Assembly (NCBI GenBank): GCA_033762715.1 | Contig: JANRLL010000005.1 | Span: 1 to 64,000, forward strand | Length of the DNA: 64,000 nucleotides | From: JANRLL01 sp033762715 | Lineage (GTDB): Bacteria; Pseudomonadota; Alphaproteobacteria; Rickettsiales; SXRF01 | Direction of reading: 5' to 3' | Shown: in pieces, positions 35,261 to 44,429 of the stretch | Numbering within the stretch: position 1 is the stretch's first letter | Layout of the letters: every line of letters starts with the position of its first letter | Program-made: the position numbers and the translations under genes | Notes under the pieces: model-generated | Database searches by the model: none | What the model was told of the DNA's origin: nothing | The model's input: the letters and a program-made list of their open reading frames with translations, nothing else

Positions 35261-36071
35261 ATGCCAACTGATAAGCCCCGTAAAAATCGGGCAATGGCTT
35301 GAAATAGCCATTTGGATCAATCAATGTTTCAGTAGAGCCCAAGATCAACACCCCTTTGGGGTTTAAGGAACGAGCCATTTTCTCAGTGACCTGCGCTCTG
35401 CTGCCTTCATCGAAGTAAATAAGCACGTTGCGGCAGAAGATAATATCGAACATGCCAAGCGCGCTATAGCTGTTAAGCAGGTTAAAGGTACGATACTGCA
35501 CCATCGAGCGAACCATATCTTTGAGTTGCCAGCTGGTATCGGGCTGTTGCATAAAATATTTAATCAGCAGCTGAATCGGTAGGCCGCGTTGTGCTTCAAA
35601 CTGCGAATAGATGCCTCGTTGTGCTTTTTCTATCACCTTCTGCGCTATATCCGTCCCGATAATGTCAAACGTCCAGCCAGGCATTTTTGCCTGGTCTTCT
35701 TGAATACAGATGGAAATAGAGTAAGGCTCCTGCCCTGTTGAGCAGGCTGCACTCCATATGCGCATTTTTTTACTCGCTTGGTTTGCTTCCATAATGCGCG
35801 GGAACACCAGTTTACGCAGCGAGTCATACGGTTTAATATCGCGGAAGAATGACGATTCATTGGTGGTCATCGCTTCTGTCACTTCGATCAGCAATTCCTC
35901 ACGCGGTGATTTACGTAGCAATTCGCATAGCGCAGAGATATCTGCCACTCCTTGGTTGCGCGCAATAGGAAGCAGGCGGCTTTCGATCAAATAGGTTTTA
36001 TCATCCGTCAGCATCAAGCCCGAACGCTGTTTTAGAAGAGCCACCAAAAATTGAAATTCATCGGTGCGCAT
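35259..36071 (-). CDS. cheR: Chemotaxis protein methyltransferase CheR
   Basis: Methylates glutamates of chemoreceptors with SAM. 270 residues: an N-terminal helical domain (about 1-80) and a SAM-dependent domain with IWSAACSTGQEPYSISI near 105-121, DIIGTDIA near 135, and DIIFCRNVLIYFDEGSRAQV near 210-229. It is the last gene of the chpT-cheA-cheW-cheY-cheB-cheR run and overlaps the cheB stop by one base. No chemoreceptor is in the window. Confidence 0.95.
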   Translation of the reverse strand: MRTDEFQFLVALLKQRSGLMLTDDKTYLIESRLLPIARNQGVADISALCELLRKSPREELLIEVTEAMTTNESSFFRDIKPYDSLRKLVFPRIMEANQASKKMRIWSAACSTGQEPYSISICIQEDQAKMPGWTFDIIGTDIAQKVIEKAQRGIYSQFEAQRGLPIQLLIKYFMQQPDTSWQLKDMVRSMVQYRTFNLLNSYSALGMFDIIFCRNVLIYFDEGSRAQVTEKMARSLNPKGVLILGSTETLIDPNGYFKPLPDFYGAYQLA

Positions 36072-37123
36072 CAGCTACGCCCTTCTATCTGTTCAAGCAA
36101 ATAGCCGCCCATCTGCGACAACGGTAAGATCGCGCGACAGAGTTTTTGCTCGGCCACCGCTTTGGGCATACCGTATACCACTGAGCTTTCTTTATCTTGC
36201 GCGATCACGTGTCCGCCCTGTGCTACGATAGCTTTAGCGCCCTGCATACCGTCTTGGCCAATGCCTGTTAGCACCATAGCGAGCAATTGCCTACCATAAA
36301 TGGCCGATAGCGCCCGAAACATTGGATCAGCCGCAGGTCTACAAAAATTCTCCTGCGCATCCTGCGTAATCCGGATCAGCACCTCACCATTCGCGTGTTT
36401 CTCAGGGATCATATGATAGTCACCCTGCGCTAGATAGGCCGCCCCCCCCTGCACCACTTCGCCACCTTTAACCTCTATGCACGAACGATCACCTGCTTTA
36501 CTAATATGTTCAGCCAATATAGTGGTGAAGGTAGGCGGCATATGTTGCGTGATGAAAATCGGTATATTTTTAAGCCGCCCTTTAATCTGCGCAAATAAAT
36601 CCAACAGCGCTTGTGGCCCACCAGTGGATGAGGCAATGGCTAATGCTTTCACGCCCATGACATGCAAGGGTATTTGATTATAAACTTGTGGCTTAGCCGG
36701 CTCATTCGTAGCGTGTGGTACCGTATCGGTTGCAAGCGCTTTTATTTTGCTAACTAGCTGTGCAAAGAAATCTTGGCTGTCTTGCTTATCGCGCAGTGAG
36801 GGTTTCGCTAAATAATCCGATGCACCCAGTGACAACGCCTTGAGACTGATTTCGGCATTACGCAGCGTCAGGGTCGAGGCGATGATGACCTTGCTTTTAG
36901 GTGAGACAGTTAGAATCTGTGGTAGCGCCGTGATCCCATCCATCACCGGCATTTCAATATCAAGGATCACAATATCGGGCTGCGTGCTTCTAGCAAGACT
37001 GATGGCTACTTCGCCGTTACCGGCTGAACCGCAAATTTGAATGGCAGGATCGGCCGTAAGCGCATTTGCAAACAAGCCGCGCACAATCGCTGAATCATCT
37101 ACCAGCAATACATTAATAGGCAC
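36071..37123 (-). CDS. cheB: Chemotaxis glutamate methylesterase CheB
   Basis: Removes methyl groups from chemoreceptors after phosphorylation by CheA. 350 residues: receiver with D55 (IVILDIEMP), linker about 130-155, and a CheB methylesterase domain containing IASSTGGPQ (catalytic Ser), ITQHMPP (His) and GIGQDGMQGAKAI (Asp). Directly coupled to cheR by overlap, giving stoichiometric synthesis of methylase and esterase. Confidence 0.95.
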   Translation of the reverse strand: MPINVLLVDDSAIVRGLFANALTADPAIQICGSAGNGEVAISLARSTQPDIVILDIEMPVMDGITALPQILTVSPKSKVIIASTLTLRNAEISLKALSLGASDYLAKPSLRDKQDSQDFFAQLVSKIKALATDTVPHATNEPAKPQVYNQIPLHVMGVKALAIASSTGGPQALLDLFAQIKGRLKNIPIFITQHMPPTFTTILAEHISKAGDRSCIEVKGGEVVQGGAAYLAQGDYHMIPEKHANGEVLIRITQDAQENFCRPAADPMFRALSAIYGRQLLAMVLTGIGQDGMQGAKAIVAQGGHVIAQDKESSVVYGMPKAVAEQKLCRAILPLSQMGGYLLEQIEGRS

Positions 37124-37161
37124 AATAGGCCTCGTCTTTGATTGGCAATGCCTGCGGCATG

Positions 37162-37527
37162 CTACATCAACCCGATCTGCTGAAGCTTGCCTTTAACAAT
37201 CTCACTATCAAACGGTTTCATGATATATTCGTCGGCACCTTTGTTTAAGGCGTCCACGATGTGATTCATTTCACTCTCAGTAGTACAAAAAATCACTTTT
37301 GGTTTATTGCCCTCGGGCATAGCGCGTAGTGCTTCTAGAAATTCCAGGCCATTCATAACCGGCATATGCCAGTCTAGCAAAATCAAGGTAGGCTTTGTAT
37401 TTTTGCAATAATCTTCCGCCTGTTTGCCGTCTTCAGCTTCTGTTACTTCAAATCCCAGGCCTTCCATGATTTTGCGTTCAAGTTTGCGCACTACTTTGGA
37501 ATCATCAACCACTAAACAAGAATTCAT
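37162..37527 (-). CDS. Single-domain response regulator (CheY-like)
   Basis: 121 residues, receiver domain only: VVDDSK near 6-11, D52 (ILLDWHMPVMNG), FCTTESE and K104-type MKPF near 103. No output domain. Between cheB (39-nt gap) and cheW (7-nt gap), so probably a flagellar switch-binding CheY, or a phosphate sink in this multi-regulator system. Confidence 0.88.
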   Translation of the reverse strand: MNSCLVVDDSKVVRKLERKIMEGLGFEVTEAEDGKQAEDYCKNTKPTLILLDWHMPVMNGLEFLEALRAMPEGNKPKVIFCTTESEMNHIVDALNKGADEYIMKPFDSEIVKGKLQQIGLM

Positions 37528-37534
37528 ACAGCCT

Positions 37535-38005
37535 TCACAAAGTTAACATTGTTTGTACGTCGATAATCACTAGCAGCTCGCCAGACATTTTGTAGATGCC
37601 AGATGCAACATCTTTCCATGCGCCATTGAGATTTGCTGGTATTTTTTCTATAGCACCCGATGGTACGGTCAGCACTTCACCTACACTATCTACCACGAAG
37701 CTATACAAATCACCTTTATGGTTTTCTACCACCACAAACATATTCTTTTCATGCTCGGCACGCACCGGCAGACGCAATCGCTTACGTACATTGACCACCG
37801 TCACAATACGGCCGCGCAAATTCAGCGAGCCATCAATTTCTGCAGGTGCCATAGGAATGGGTGTCACCATCTGCTGGCGCAATACATCACGTACCTGCTC
37901 TACGGGAATACCAAACAGCTGCTGCTCAACCCGCATAGCCACATACATTTTAGTATCGGCATCGAATGCATGATGTTCGGTAGCATGGGTGCCGGCTGTG
38001 TTCAT
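37535..38005 (-). CDS. cheW: Chemotaxis coupling protein CheW
   Basis: 156 residues, SH3-like CheW fold at about 15-150: YVAMRVEQQLFGIPVEQVRDVLR, LNLRGRIVTVVNVRKRL, and FVVDSVGEVLTVP. Bridges chemoreceptors and CheA at the membrane arrays. Its start overlaps the cheA stop by 4 nt, so the pair is translationally coupled. Confidence 0.92.
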   Translation of the reverse strand: MNTAGTHATEHHAFDADTKMYVAMRVEQQLFGIPVEQVRDVLRQQMVTPIPMAPAEIDGSLNLRGRIVTVVNVRKRLRLPVRAEHEKNMFVVVENHKGDLYSFVVDSVGEVLTVPSGAIEKIPANLNGAWKDVASGIYKMSGELLVIIDVQTMLTL

Positions 38006-40704
38006 GCGACCGCTCCCTTATATTCCACCATGTGATGCAACAGCGATTCTAGCAAACCTACGCGATCGGTTTTTACGATGCAGTCATTCATGCCCACATC
38101 TTTGCTACGCTTGACCACCTCATGGCTGATCGAGGCGGTATAGGCAATAATCGGGATGCCGTTCACCTTAGGATTCTTACGGCAGGTAGCGGCAAAGTCA
38201 AAACCGTTCATGCCTGGCATTTCAATATCAGTTACGATCATATCGAACTGCTCTTTTCCCAAGATCGTAAGCGCCTGCTGCGCATTTTCAGCGGCTTGCA
38301 CCTTATAGCCCGCAGCCGCTAGAAACGGCACGGTCAGATTTCTGAAAAACATACTGTCTTCCACTAATAGGATGCTGTTGTGCTCAACTACTTTCTTGAT
38401 GCCACCAATATCGTTCACCAGTTGATTGATGAAGTCCGAAAGCAAGGCACCCACATCGATAATATCGGTGGCTTTGCCTTCAATCACCGCACTGCCTAGC
38501 AGATTATGCGCCTTGGCTTCTTTCGCAGCCAATTTAATATCGAGCTTGGCTTTGGTAATATCCAAAATTTCCTGAACCACTAGCCCGACCACTTTTTTAT
38601 CATAGCTGAATACGATGACATCCATCATACCCTCATTTGGTATTTTGAATTGGTTATCGAGCGCTATTAGGCGCATCAGATCACCGCGATATTGCACCAC
38701 CGGATAATCATCCGCTATCTCCATCGATTTCACATCGATTTCCTCCAGGCGCGATACCAATTCAAGCGGAACAGCTTTAGGAGCTCCATTGCCGGTACTA
38801 AAGAGCAGGAGGTCAATCGCATCGTCGTCTTCCGCATGCGCGAGCGCCTTAGCATTTTCTTCGCTGCGTGCGGCTGCCATATCAATATCGCCAATGGTGC
38901 GCGCAATGCCATTCGGATCTAAGATCATAATGACGCTGCCATCACCCAAAATGGTATTGCCGGAATAAAGCTGAATATGTTTGAGAATGTCAGCAACCGG
39001 CTTCACCACGATTTCCTCAGTATTGTATACGCGGTCCACCAGAATACCGAAATCATAGCCACCGACCTTACACACAGCGATATATTTTTCTTTTTGCTGC
39101 AACCCTTCGCGTGTTGAAGCCATGCCAAGCGCTTCCGACAAGATGGTGATTGGCAGTAATTTATCGCGCAAGCGTATTACTAGCGCATCATTGATGGTTT
39201 CCAGCATCAACTGTGAGCCTTGCCCTACCCGCACCAGCTCAATAATATTAATCTGCGGCAGCGCAAATTTTTGGCCGCATGCTTCCACCAACAACACCGA
39301 GACGATCGCCAGCGTCAGAGGAATTTTTACGCTCACCTTTGAGCCTTTGCCCCAGCTGGAATCTAAATCAATGGTGCCACCAATTTTCTGAATATTAGTT
39401 TTCACTACATCCATACCTACACCGCGGCCCGACACGCTGGTCACCTTTTCCGCTGTTGAAAAACCTGGTGCAAAAATAAACTGCGCGAGCTGTTTCTCGC
39501 TCATATCGTCACATTGCTGCGGCGTTACCAGGCCATTAGAAATGGCCTTCTGTTTGACGCGCTCGATATTGATGCCACGACCATCATCCATAATATCGAT
39601 GATAATATGACCGCCTTCATGATAGGCAGAAAGCGTCACTGTTCCGAAATCAGGCTTGCCGGCAGCAACACGCTCAGCCGGTGTTTCCAGCCCATGATCG
39701 CAGGAGTTACGCACCATATGCGTCAGCGGATCTTTAATCACTTCCAGCAGTTGTCGATCCAGCTCGGTTTCAGCACCGACCATTTTAAGTTCGATTTTTT
39801 TACCTAGCTCTAATGACAAGTCACGTATCAAGCGCGGGAATTTCGACCAAGCATTGCCAATAGGCTGCATGCGGGTTTTCATCACCCCCTCTTGCAATTC
39901 CGTCGTAATATGGCTGAGTTGCTGCAAGGGCGAGAGGAAATCTTTATCTTCTTTTGTGCGTACAACCTGCATCAATTGATTGCGCGTGAGCACCAGCTCG
40001 CTCACCATCTGCATCAAGTTTTCGAGCACATCAATGCTGACGCGAATCGATTGATTGGCATTAGCCGCAGTGCCCTCTTTATGTTCGGCAGGAGCCATAT
40101 CAACGGCAGCAGGAGCCGGTTTTGGCGCAGGCAATTCTTCCATAGCAACCGGTGTTGCTTGAACTTTAGCCGCTTGGGCCATCGCCTCAAGCGCTGCTTT
40201 AATTTCGGGTTCATCTTCACCACGGAAATGCGGAAATTCCTGTTCGAGAGGAGCTATTTCAATCGCTGGCGTATGGGGCTTGGCTGCTTCTGACATGACA
40301 GTGACAGCTTGCGCACTGCTTACGGTACCGGTGTCCGCAAAATGATTCAGGCGTGCGATTAAGTTGCTATCATCGCCTGCCTGTTCAGAGCCATGCTCAC
40401 TTAAATAATCGATAAGTCCTTTGATGCGATCGAGCGATTCCAAAACAAGACTCACCGCTTCTGGCGATGCGGTGAGCTCTTTATCGCGAATTTTTCCTAA
40501 AACATTTTCAGATGCGTGCGCAACCGATTCCAAACGTGGCAAACCTAAAAATCCGCACGTGCCCTTGATCGTATGCATGATCCGAAAAATATTGCCTAAT
40601 ATAGCGCTGTCATCGGGATTACGCTCCAGATTGACTAGCTCACCATCTAATACGGAAAGGCTTTCGACCGTTTCGGTAATAAATTCACCAATAAGATCAT
40701 CCAT
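38002..40704 (-). CDS. cheA: Hybrid chemotaxis kinase CheA with second CheW-like domain and C-terminal receiver
   Basis: 900 residues, about 200-250 more than a standard CheA. Domains in order: Hpt (1-110) with H44 in MHTIKGTCGF; acidic linker 140-215; dimerisation helices (about 225-290); kinase domain with HMVRNSCDHGLE (N box), DIMDDGRGIN and GRGVGMDVVKTNI (about 290-480); CheW-like domain (about 490-620); a second CheW-like region (about 650-760, DYPVVQYRGDLMRLIALDNQF); and a REC domain (about 775-900) with ILLVEDS, D at VTDIEMPGMNG and K in DCIVKTDR. The receiver fusion suggests a phosphate-sink or phosphorelay input that may reach the ChpT gene just upstream. Confidence 0.94.
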   Translation of the reverse strand: MDDLIGEFITETVESLSVLDGELVNLERNPDDSAILGNIFRIMHTIKGTCGFLGLPRLESVAHASENVLGKIRDKELTASPEAVSLVLESLDRIKGLIDYLSEHGSEQAGDDSNLIARLNHFADTGTVSSAQAVTVMSEAAKPHTPAIEIAPLEQEFPHFRGEDEPEIKAALEAMAQAAKVQATPVAMEELPAPKPAPAAVDMAPAEHKEGTAANANQSIRVSIDVLENLMQMVSELVLTRNQLMQVVRTKEDKDFLSPLQQLSHITTELQEGVMKTRMQPIGNAWSKFPRLIRDLSLELGKKIELKMVGAETELDRQLLEVIKDPLTHMVRNSCDHGLETPAERVAAGKPDFGTVTLSAYHEGGHIIIDIMDDGRGINIERVKQKAISNGLVTPQQCDDMSEKQLAQFIFAPGFSTAEKVTSVSGRGVGMDVVKTNIQKIGGTIDLDSSWGKGSKVSVKIPLTLAIVSVLLVEACGQKFALPQINIIELVRVGQGSQLMLETINDALVIRLRDKLLPITILSEALGMASTREGLQQKEKYIAVCKVGGYDFGILVDRVYNTEEIVVKPVADILKHIQLYSGNTILGDGSVIMILDPNGIARTIGDIDMAAARSEENAKALAHAEDDDAIDLLLFSTGNGAPKAVPLELVSRLEEIDVKSMEIADDYPVVQYRGDLMRLIALDNQFKIPNEGMMDVIVFSYDKKVVGLVVQEILDITKAKLDIKLAAKEAKAHNLLGSAVIEGKATDIIDVGALLSDFINQLVNDIGGIKKVVEHNSILLVEDSMFFRNLTVPFLAAAGYKVQAAENAQQALTILGKEQFDMIVTDIEMPGMNGFDFAATCRKNPKVNGIPIIAYTASISHEVVKRSKDVGMNDCIVKTDRVGLLESLLHHMVEYKGAVA

Positions 40705-40723
40705 ATGCTACCTGCATCTTGCG

Positions 40724-41404
40724 TTATAAGCCGTTGGGACTTATGGGCTGCAATACTTGCAGCTCCACTCTTTCTTCTGACACAGTATAGTCGATTGTTG
40801 CGTTCAGGTCATCAGCATATAGCTTGCTTAGGTAAATTTGTATGGTTTTCGGCGTCAGTTCTGAAGCTGAGAATTCGCCCTTGAAAATCTTATCAATATC
40901 GCCGTCCCATTTTAAGCCAGCCCCTTCAATAATAAGCGAAACTTTTTTGGTAGTGGGCTCACTCATGGTGATGCGAATGGTGATTTTACCGCCACGGATT
41001 AAGACCGATGATGCGATAATGAGCAAATTATAAATCAAGCGTGACATTTTAAGGCTAATCGAAACACCGGCTGAATCCGTGTGTGAATCTGGCCAATCAA
41101 GGCTGATCTTGGTATCGGTGAAGAAATCAAGCGCGAGTTTTTGGCGTTCGGCCAAGTTGGCTTCGCCATGTTCTTTGACGCGACCGTACGCGATACGATA
41201 AAACTGCAAACGCGTAACTGCTGAAAAGGCGCTGCTGACTATCAGCTGCATCGCCTGGTTTTGCATGTTAAACCCGTCTTCACTTAGAAATTCTGCACCA
41301 TTATTAACGGCACCAATTGGCCCCGTTAGGTCATGGCATAAACGGGTGCATAACAACTCCGCCATACGTAATTCTTCATTCATGAGTAACCTATTCTTTT
41401 GCAT
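40724..41404 (-). CDS. chpT: ChpT-like histidine phosphotransferase
   Basis: 226 residues. H-box ELLCTRLCHDLTGPIGAVNNG with the phosphoryl His at 24, and an HPTransfase degenerate ATPase-like domain after it (SRLIYNLLIIASSVLIRGGKITIRI). That is the DUF2328 pattern of ChpT, which relays phosphate from CckA to CtrA and CpdR. No ATP-binding G-boxes are visible, as expected. MNEELRMAELL at residue 8 is an alternative start. It precedes cheA by 19 nt, so cell-cycle phosphorelay and chemotaxis may share a transcript. Confidence 0.85.
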   Translation of the reverse strand: MQKNRLLMNEELRMAELLCTRLCHDLTGPIGAVNNGAEFLSEDGFNMQNQAMQLIVSSAFSAVTRLQFYRIAYGRVKEHGEANLAERQKLALDFFTDTKISLDWPDSHTDSAGVSISLKMSRLIYNLLIIASSVLIRGGKITIRITMSEPTTKKVSLIIEGAGLKWDGDIDKIFKGEFSASELTPKTIQIYLSKLYADDLNATIDYTVSEERVELQVLQPISPNGL

Positions 41405-41614
41405 ACACCATTCCCACAGAAGGCGAGCAATGGATGTGAGATCATCTGCTAACTATTGGCCACAAAGATAAAAATTTAGTAAATATAGAGAGATAATTGT
41501 GCATGCCCAGCCAATTGGGTCATAATGATACGGTTGTTAGTGCTTTGATTTTATTAATAATTACTTGGATTAGTTTTTGACTTGTTAAGGCTGCGTGCTA
41601 TACAAGCAAACCCA

Positions 41615-42328
41615 ATGAAAATACAAAGCCTGCGGCCCATGAAACCCATTACGTCTGAGTTTTCCAATATTATCGGTATGCGTCTGAGGGCCGAGATGAA
41701 AAGGCAGGATGTAGGCGTAGCGGATTTAGCCCAAAAAGCAGATGTCAAAACCTCCTTCATTTACGATGTCATCAGCGGAAAATCGAGCAATCCATCCACA
41801 GTTAAACTCGCGCGCGTGGCAGATGTACTGGGTATCAGCTTAGCCTATCTGGTAGGCACAACCGATAACCCCCTGCAGGGGGTAAAACCGGTTTCGCACG
41901 ATAAAGACAATGACTATGTCACTATTTCGCGCCTGTTAGTTGATATCTCTGCTGGCGGCGGCACCATTGTTTCGCGTGAAGAAGAAGGCGAACAATATTA
42001 TTTTCGCAAACAATGGATTCGTGAACATTTGGGCGTCACCCCTTCCGACCTTAGAATGCTTCATGTCCGCGGTGACAGTATGGAACCCACCTTGTGTCAC
42101 AACGATATTATTTTAGTCGATACCACCAAGAAAATTCCGTCACCGCCAGGTCTGTTCGTGGTGTTTGATGGTTTTGGTCTGATGGCCAAACGGCTAGAAT
42201 ATATCGCCGGCACTTCGCCGCAAAAGACGCGGATTATTTCCGATAATATGCAATATACGACTTATGAGCGATTAGCTGATGAAACGTTTGTGGTAGGCAG
42301 AGTCGTTTGGTTTGCACGCGAAATATAA
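41615..42328 (+). CDS. CI/LexA-like repressor with XRE HTH and S24 peptidase domain
   Basis: 237 residues from ATG 41615 (TTG 41582 and ATG 41639 are alternatives; none has a good SD). HTH_XRE at about 20-80 (LRAEMKRQDVGVADLAQKADVKTSFI). The S24 domain at about 105-235 has Ser155 (RGDSMEPTL) and Lys192 (AKRLE) as the self-cleavage dyad, and an Ala113-Gly114 pair as the likely cleavage site. This type usually represses prophages or stress genes and is inactivated by RecA. No phage genes are near, so the regulated target is unknown. 67-nt convergent overlap with the regulator gene at 42262. Confidence 0.85.
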   Translation: MKIQSLRPMKPITSEFSNIIGMRLRAEMKRQDVGVADLAQKADVKTSFIYDVISGKSSNPSTVKLARVADVLGISLAYLVGTTDNPLQGVKPVSHDKDNDYVTISRLLVDISAGGGTIVSREEEGEQYYFRKQWIREHLGVTPSDLRMLHVRGDSMEPTLCHNDIILVDTTKKIPSPPGLFVVFDGFGLMAKRLEYIAGTSPQKTRIISDNMQYTTYERLADETFVVGRVVWFAREI

Positions 42329-43731
42329 CCTTCAATCGATAACTCGCTCACCTTGCGGTATAAGGTTGAACGGCCGATGCCCAATTGCTTAGCAGCGCGC
42401 GTCATACAACCTTTTGTATGCACCAGAGCATAACGAATAGCTTCTTCTTCTACCACGCGTAGTGTTTTGACATTGCCACGCTCATCAATCCAGCCTTGCG
42501 CAGGTGCTGAAGCAATTCCAGACGGCATATCGGAGAGATAGATAGGCTTATTTTTATAGGCGAGCTGCACAGGTTTTAGATCTAGTACCGTATCATCGCA
42601 CAACATCACCGCGCGCCAAATGACACCGGCTAATTGACGTACGTTATCGGGCCACTGGCATTGCGAGAGCCAATGTAGGGCCTGCTTACTGATACATTGG
42701 ATATATTTATTTTCTGAAGCGCTATACATCGCCGTGAAATGTTCAGCAAGAACAGCAATATCATCCAGACGCTGTTCAAGCGTGGGCATATGAATAACCA
42801 GGCACGACGCACGCTGTTGCAATAAGGTGCGCAAAGCAGATGGAGTGCCAACGGTATATTTACTGCTGCAAATGATACGAACATTGCCGCGCATAGGAAC
42901 CACACTGCCACTGGTGGTAAACAGCGATTGGTCTATGAAATGCAGCAGCTTTTGTTGCAGCATCGGATTTAATGCATCGGCTTCTTTAATCAGCAATGTG
43001 CCGCCTTCGGCCTCGCGTATTTTGCCGAGCACAAAATGCGTATTGATTGGCTCCAGCGCTTTATCCTGTCCAAAAAGCATTGATTCGGCCACATGCTCAG
43101 GCAGCATATCGCAATTCATCACCACAAACGGTTTTCCAGCACGATCACTGCTGCCGTGAATCACGCGCGCCAGTAATTCTTTGCCGGTGCCAGACTCACC
43201 TTCAATCCACACAGGCGCAGTATTGGCCGCTGCACGAATCGATTCACGAATGGCGGTTTTATGTAAGGGGTGATTACCGATGATATCGCCGACACTGACA
43301 TAGCCAGAAATTTTATGTTCCAGCCAACGCGTATAGTTTTGCATGCGTGCGACTTTGATCATTTGGCGCAGCGACCATTGCAAGCGTTCAGCGGTGACTG
43401 GTTTTTCTAAGAAATCATCGACATCGACTTGGGTGAGACGGTTGATAATAGACTGTCTGCCATAGGGCAACATGACCAATATGCTAGTATTCAGTTGCAG
43501 CGACTTGATCTCCTGCACTAAGGCCACTATGGACTCAACATCACCGCCAATATCGATCAACGCTAATTTGGGGGGGGTAGTGAAGCTGGAAAACGATTCT
43601 TTCAGTGGATTGAGCTTGATATCCACCGCATATACATCATAACCAAGACGGCTTTTAATCAGCTGTTCTTTGGACTTACGCTGCGCTAATTCGTGATCGA
43701 TAATAAGTATGCTATCGGACATAGGTGACAT
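42262..43731 (-). CDS. Degenerate sigma-54-type (NtrC/FlbD-like) response regulator
   Basis: Start taken at ATG 43731 or 43722 (MSDSILIID); upstream in-frame codons reach 43785. Receiver 1-120: D57 (ALIDIGGD) present but the usual acidic pair is HE, and K107 (LEKPV). AAA+ domain with intact Walker A GESGTGKELLARVIH (175-189), but the GAFTGA loop is replaced by ALEPIN (about 222-227) and Walker B reads GTLLIKE instead of GTLFLDE. Arg fingers seem kept. C-terminal Fis HTH (MTRAAKQLGIGRSTLYRK). By family knowledge GAFTGA contacts sigma-54, so it probably no longer activates sigma-54 promoters, while it may still bind DNA. Located beside chemotaxis genes. Confidence 0.85.
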   Translation of the reverse strand: MSPMSDSILIIDHELAQRKSKEQLIKSRLGYDVYAVDIKLNPLKESFSSFTTPPKLALIDIGGDVESIVALVQEIKSLQLNTSILVMLPYGRQSIINRLTQVDVDDFLEKPVTAERLQWSLRQMIKVARMQNYTRWLEHKISGYVSVGDIIGNHPLHKTAIRESIRAAANTAPVWIEGESGTGKELLARVIHGSSDRAGKPFVVMNCDMLPEHVAESMLFGQDKALEPINTHFVLGKIREAEGGTLLIKEADALNPMLQQKLLHFIDQSLFTTSGSVVPMRGNVRIICSSKYTVGTPSALRTLLQQRASCLVIHMPTLEQRLDDIAVLAEHFTAMYSASENKYIQCISKQALHWLSQCQWPDNVRQLAGVIWRAVMLCDDTVLDLKPVQLAYKNKPIYLSDMPSGIASAPAQGWIDERGNVKTLRVVEEEAIRYALVHTKGCMTRAAKQLGIGRSTLYRKVSELSIEGYISRANQTTLPTTNVSSANRS

Positions 43732-43874
43732 CACTAGTGAAATAATTTGCGATTTATTAATTGAATATTTTTTGTAATTAATCAACCTTTAGTTTTATTT
43801 TGATACAGAATGCTTGCTGTCTTTGTGGATAAGACTGTGATATTATAACGGCTTAACTCATGTTTTTTCGCATC

Positions 43875-44429
43875 ATGTTTCGTGTAAAATTACTCTTTTT
43901 GGTCCTCATTCTTGCCAGCACTTCCGGTTATCGTTTCCGTTGTTACATTTTTTGCAACGACCAAACCGGTATCCAAAATGACTATATTGAAGTGCGTGAT
44001 AACTGCCGTGAATACGCGCAGCTAAAACTAGACACTGGGTATAAAGCGCCGCCTGGTGGTGATGATAAAGGCAAGAAGGCACAGCTAGTCTCCCTCTTCA
44101 GCGAATGCATGGCAAAAAATGGCTGGACTGTGCCTGACGGCAAAGATAAGCCTTCCGCCGCTGTCTTGGCTAAAGAAGCAATTAAAGACGAGAAGTCGGA
44201 AGCCGAATCGCTCACCGAGAAATACAAACAGCAAGCCGCCATCACACGCTCAAGCGAATGTAACTTCGCACGACAATCAGCTGCCAATTCTGCCGTTGCG
44301 GCATCACGTGCGAAAGCATGCGACCTAGAATGTGCACAGCGCTTACGCGCAGCGCCCGATGCGCCGCGCCCTGCAGCCTGTCCGTCTGAGCACAGCCCGC
44401 TACTCGAACGTGGAGTGGATCGTGAGTAA
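43875..44429 (+). CDS. Exported Cys-containing hypothetical protein
   Basis: 184 residues from ATG 43875 (15 nt downstream of an alternative at 43860). A hydrophobic signal (VKLLFLVLILASTSG) leads to a mature chain with several Cys (RCYIFCN, DNCREY, SECMAKNGW, SECNF, ACDLECAQR), possibly forming disulfides. The SECMAKNGW and CREY segments recall small outer-membrane or lipoprotein-like periplasmic proteins, but I do not recognise a family. The stop overlaps the queD GTG start (GTGAGTAA). Confidence 0.6.
   Translation: MFRVKLLFLVLILASTSGYRFRCYIFCNDQTGIQNDYIEVRDNCREYAQLKLDTGYKAPPGGDDKGKKAQLVSLFSECMAKNGWTVPDGKDKPSAAVLAKEAIKDEKSEAESLTEKYKQQAAITRSSECNFARQSAANSAVAASRAKACDLECAQRLRAAPDAPRPAACPSEHSPLLERGVDRE

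Noticed and set aside
43735..43790. CtrA-like TTAA pairs upstream of the degenerate regulator
   Set aside because: The spacing is not N7 (TTAA...TTAA at 13 or more), so it does not fit the CtrA box.
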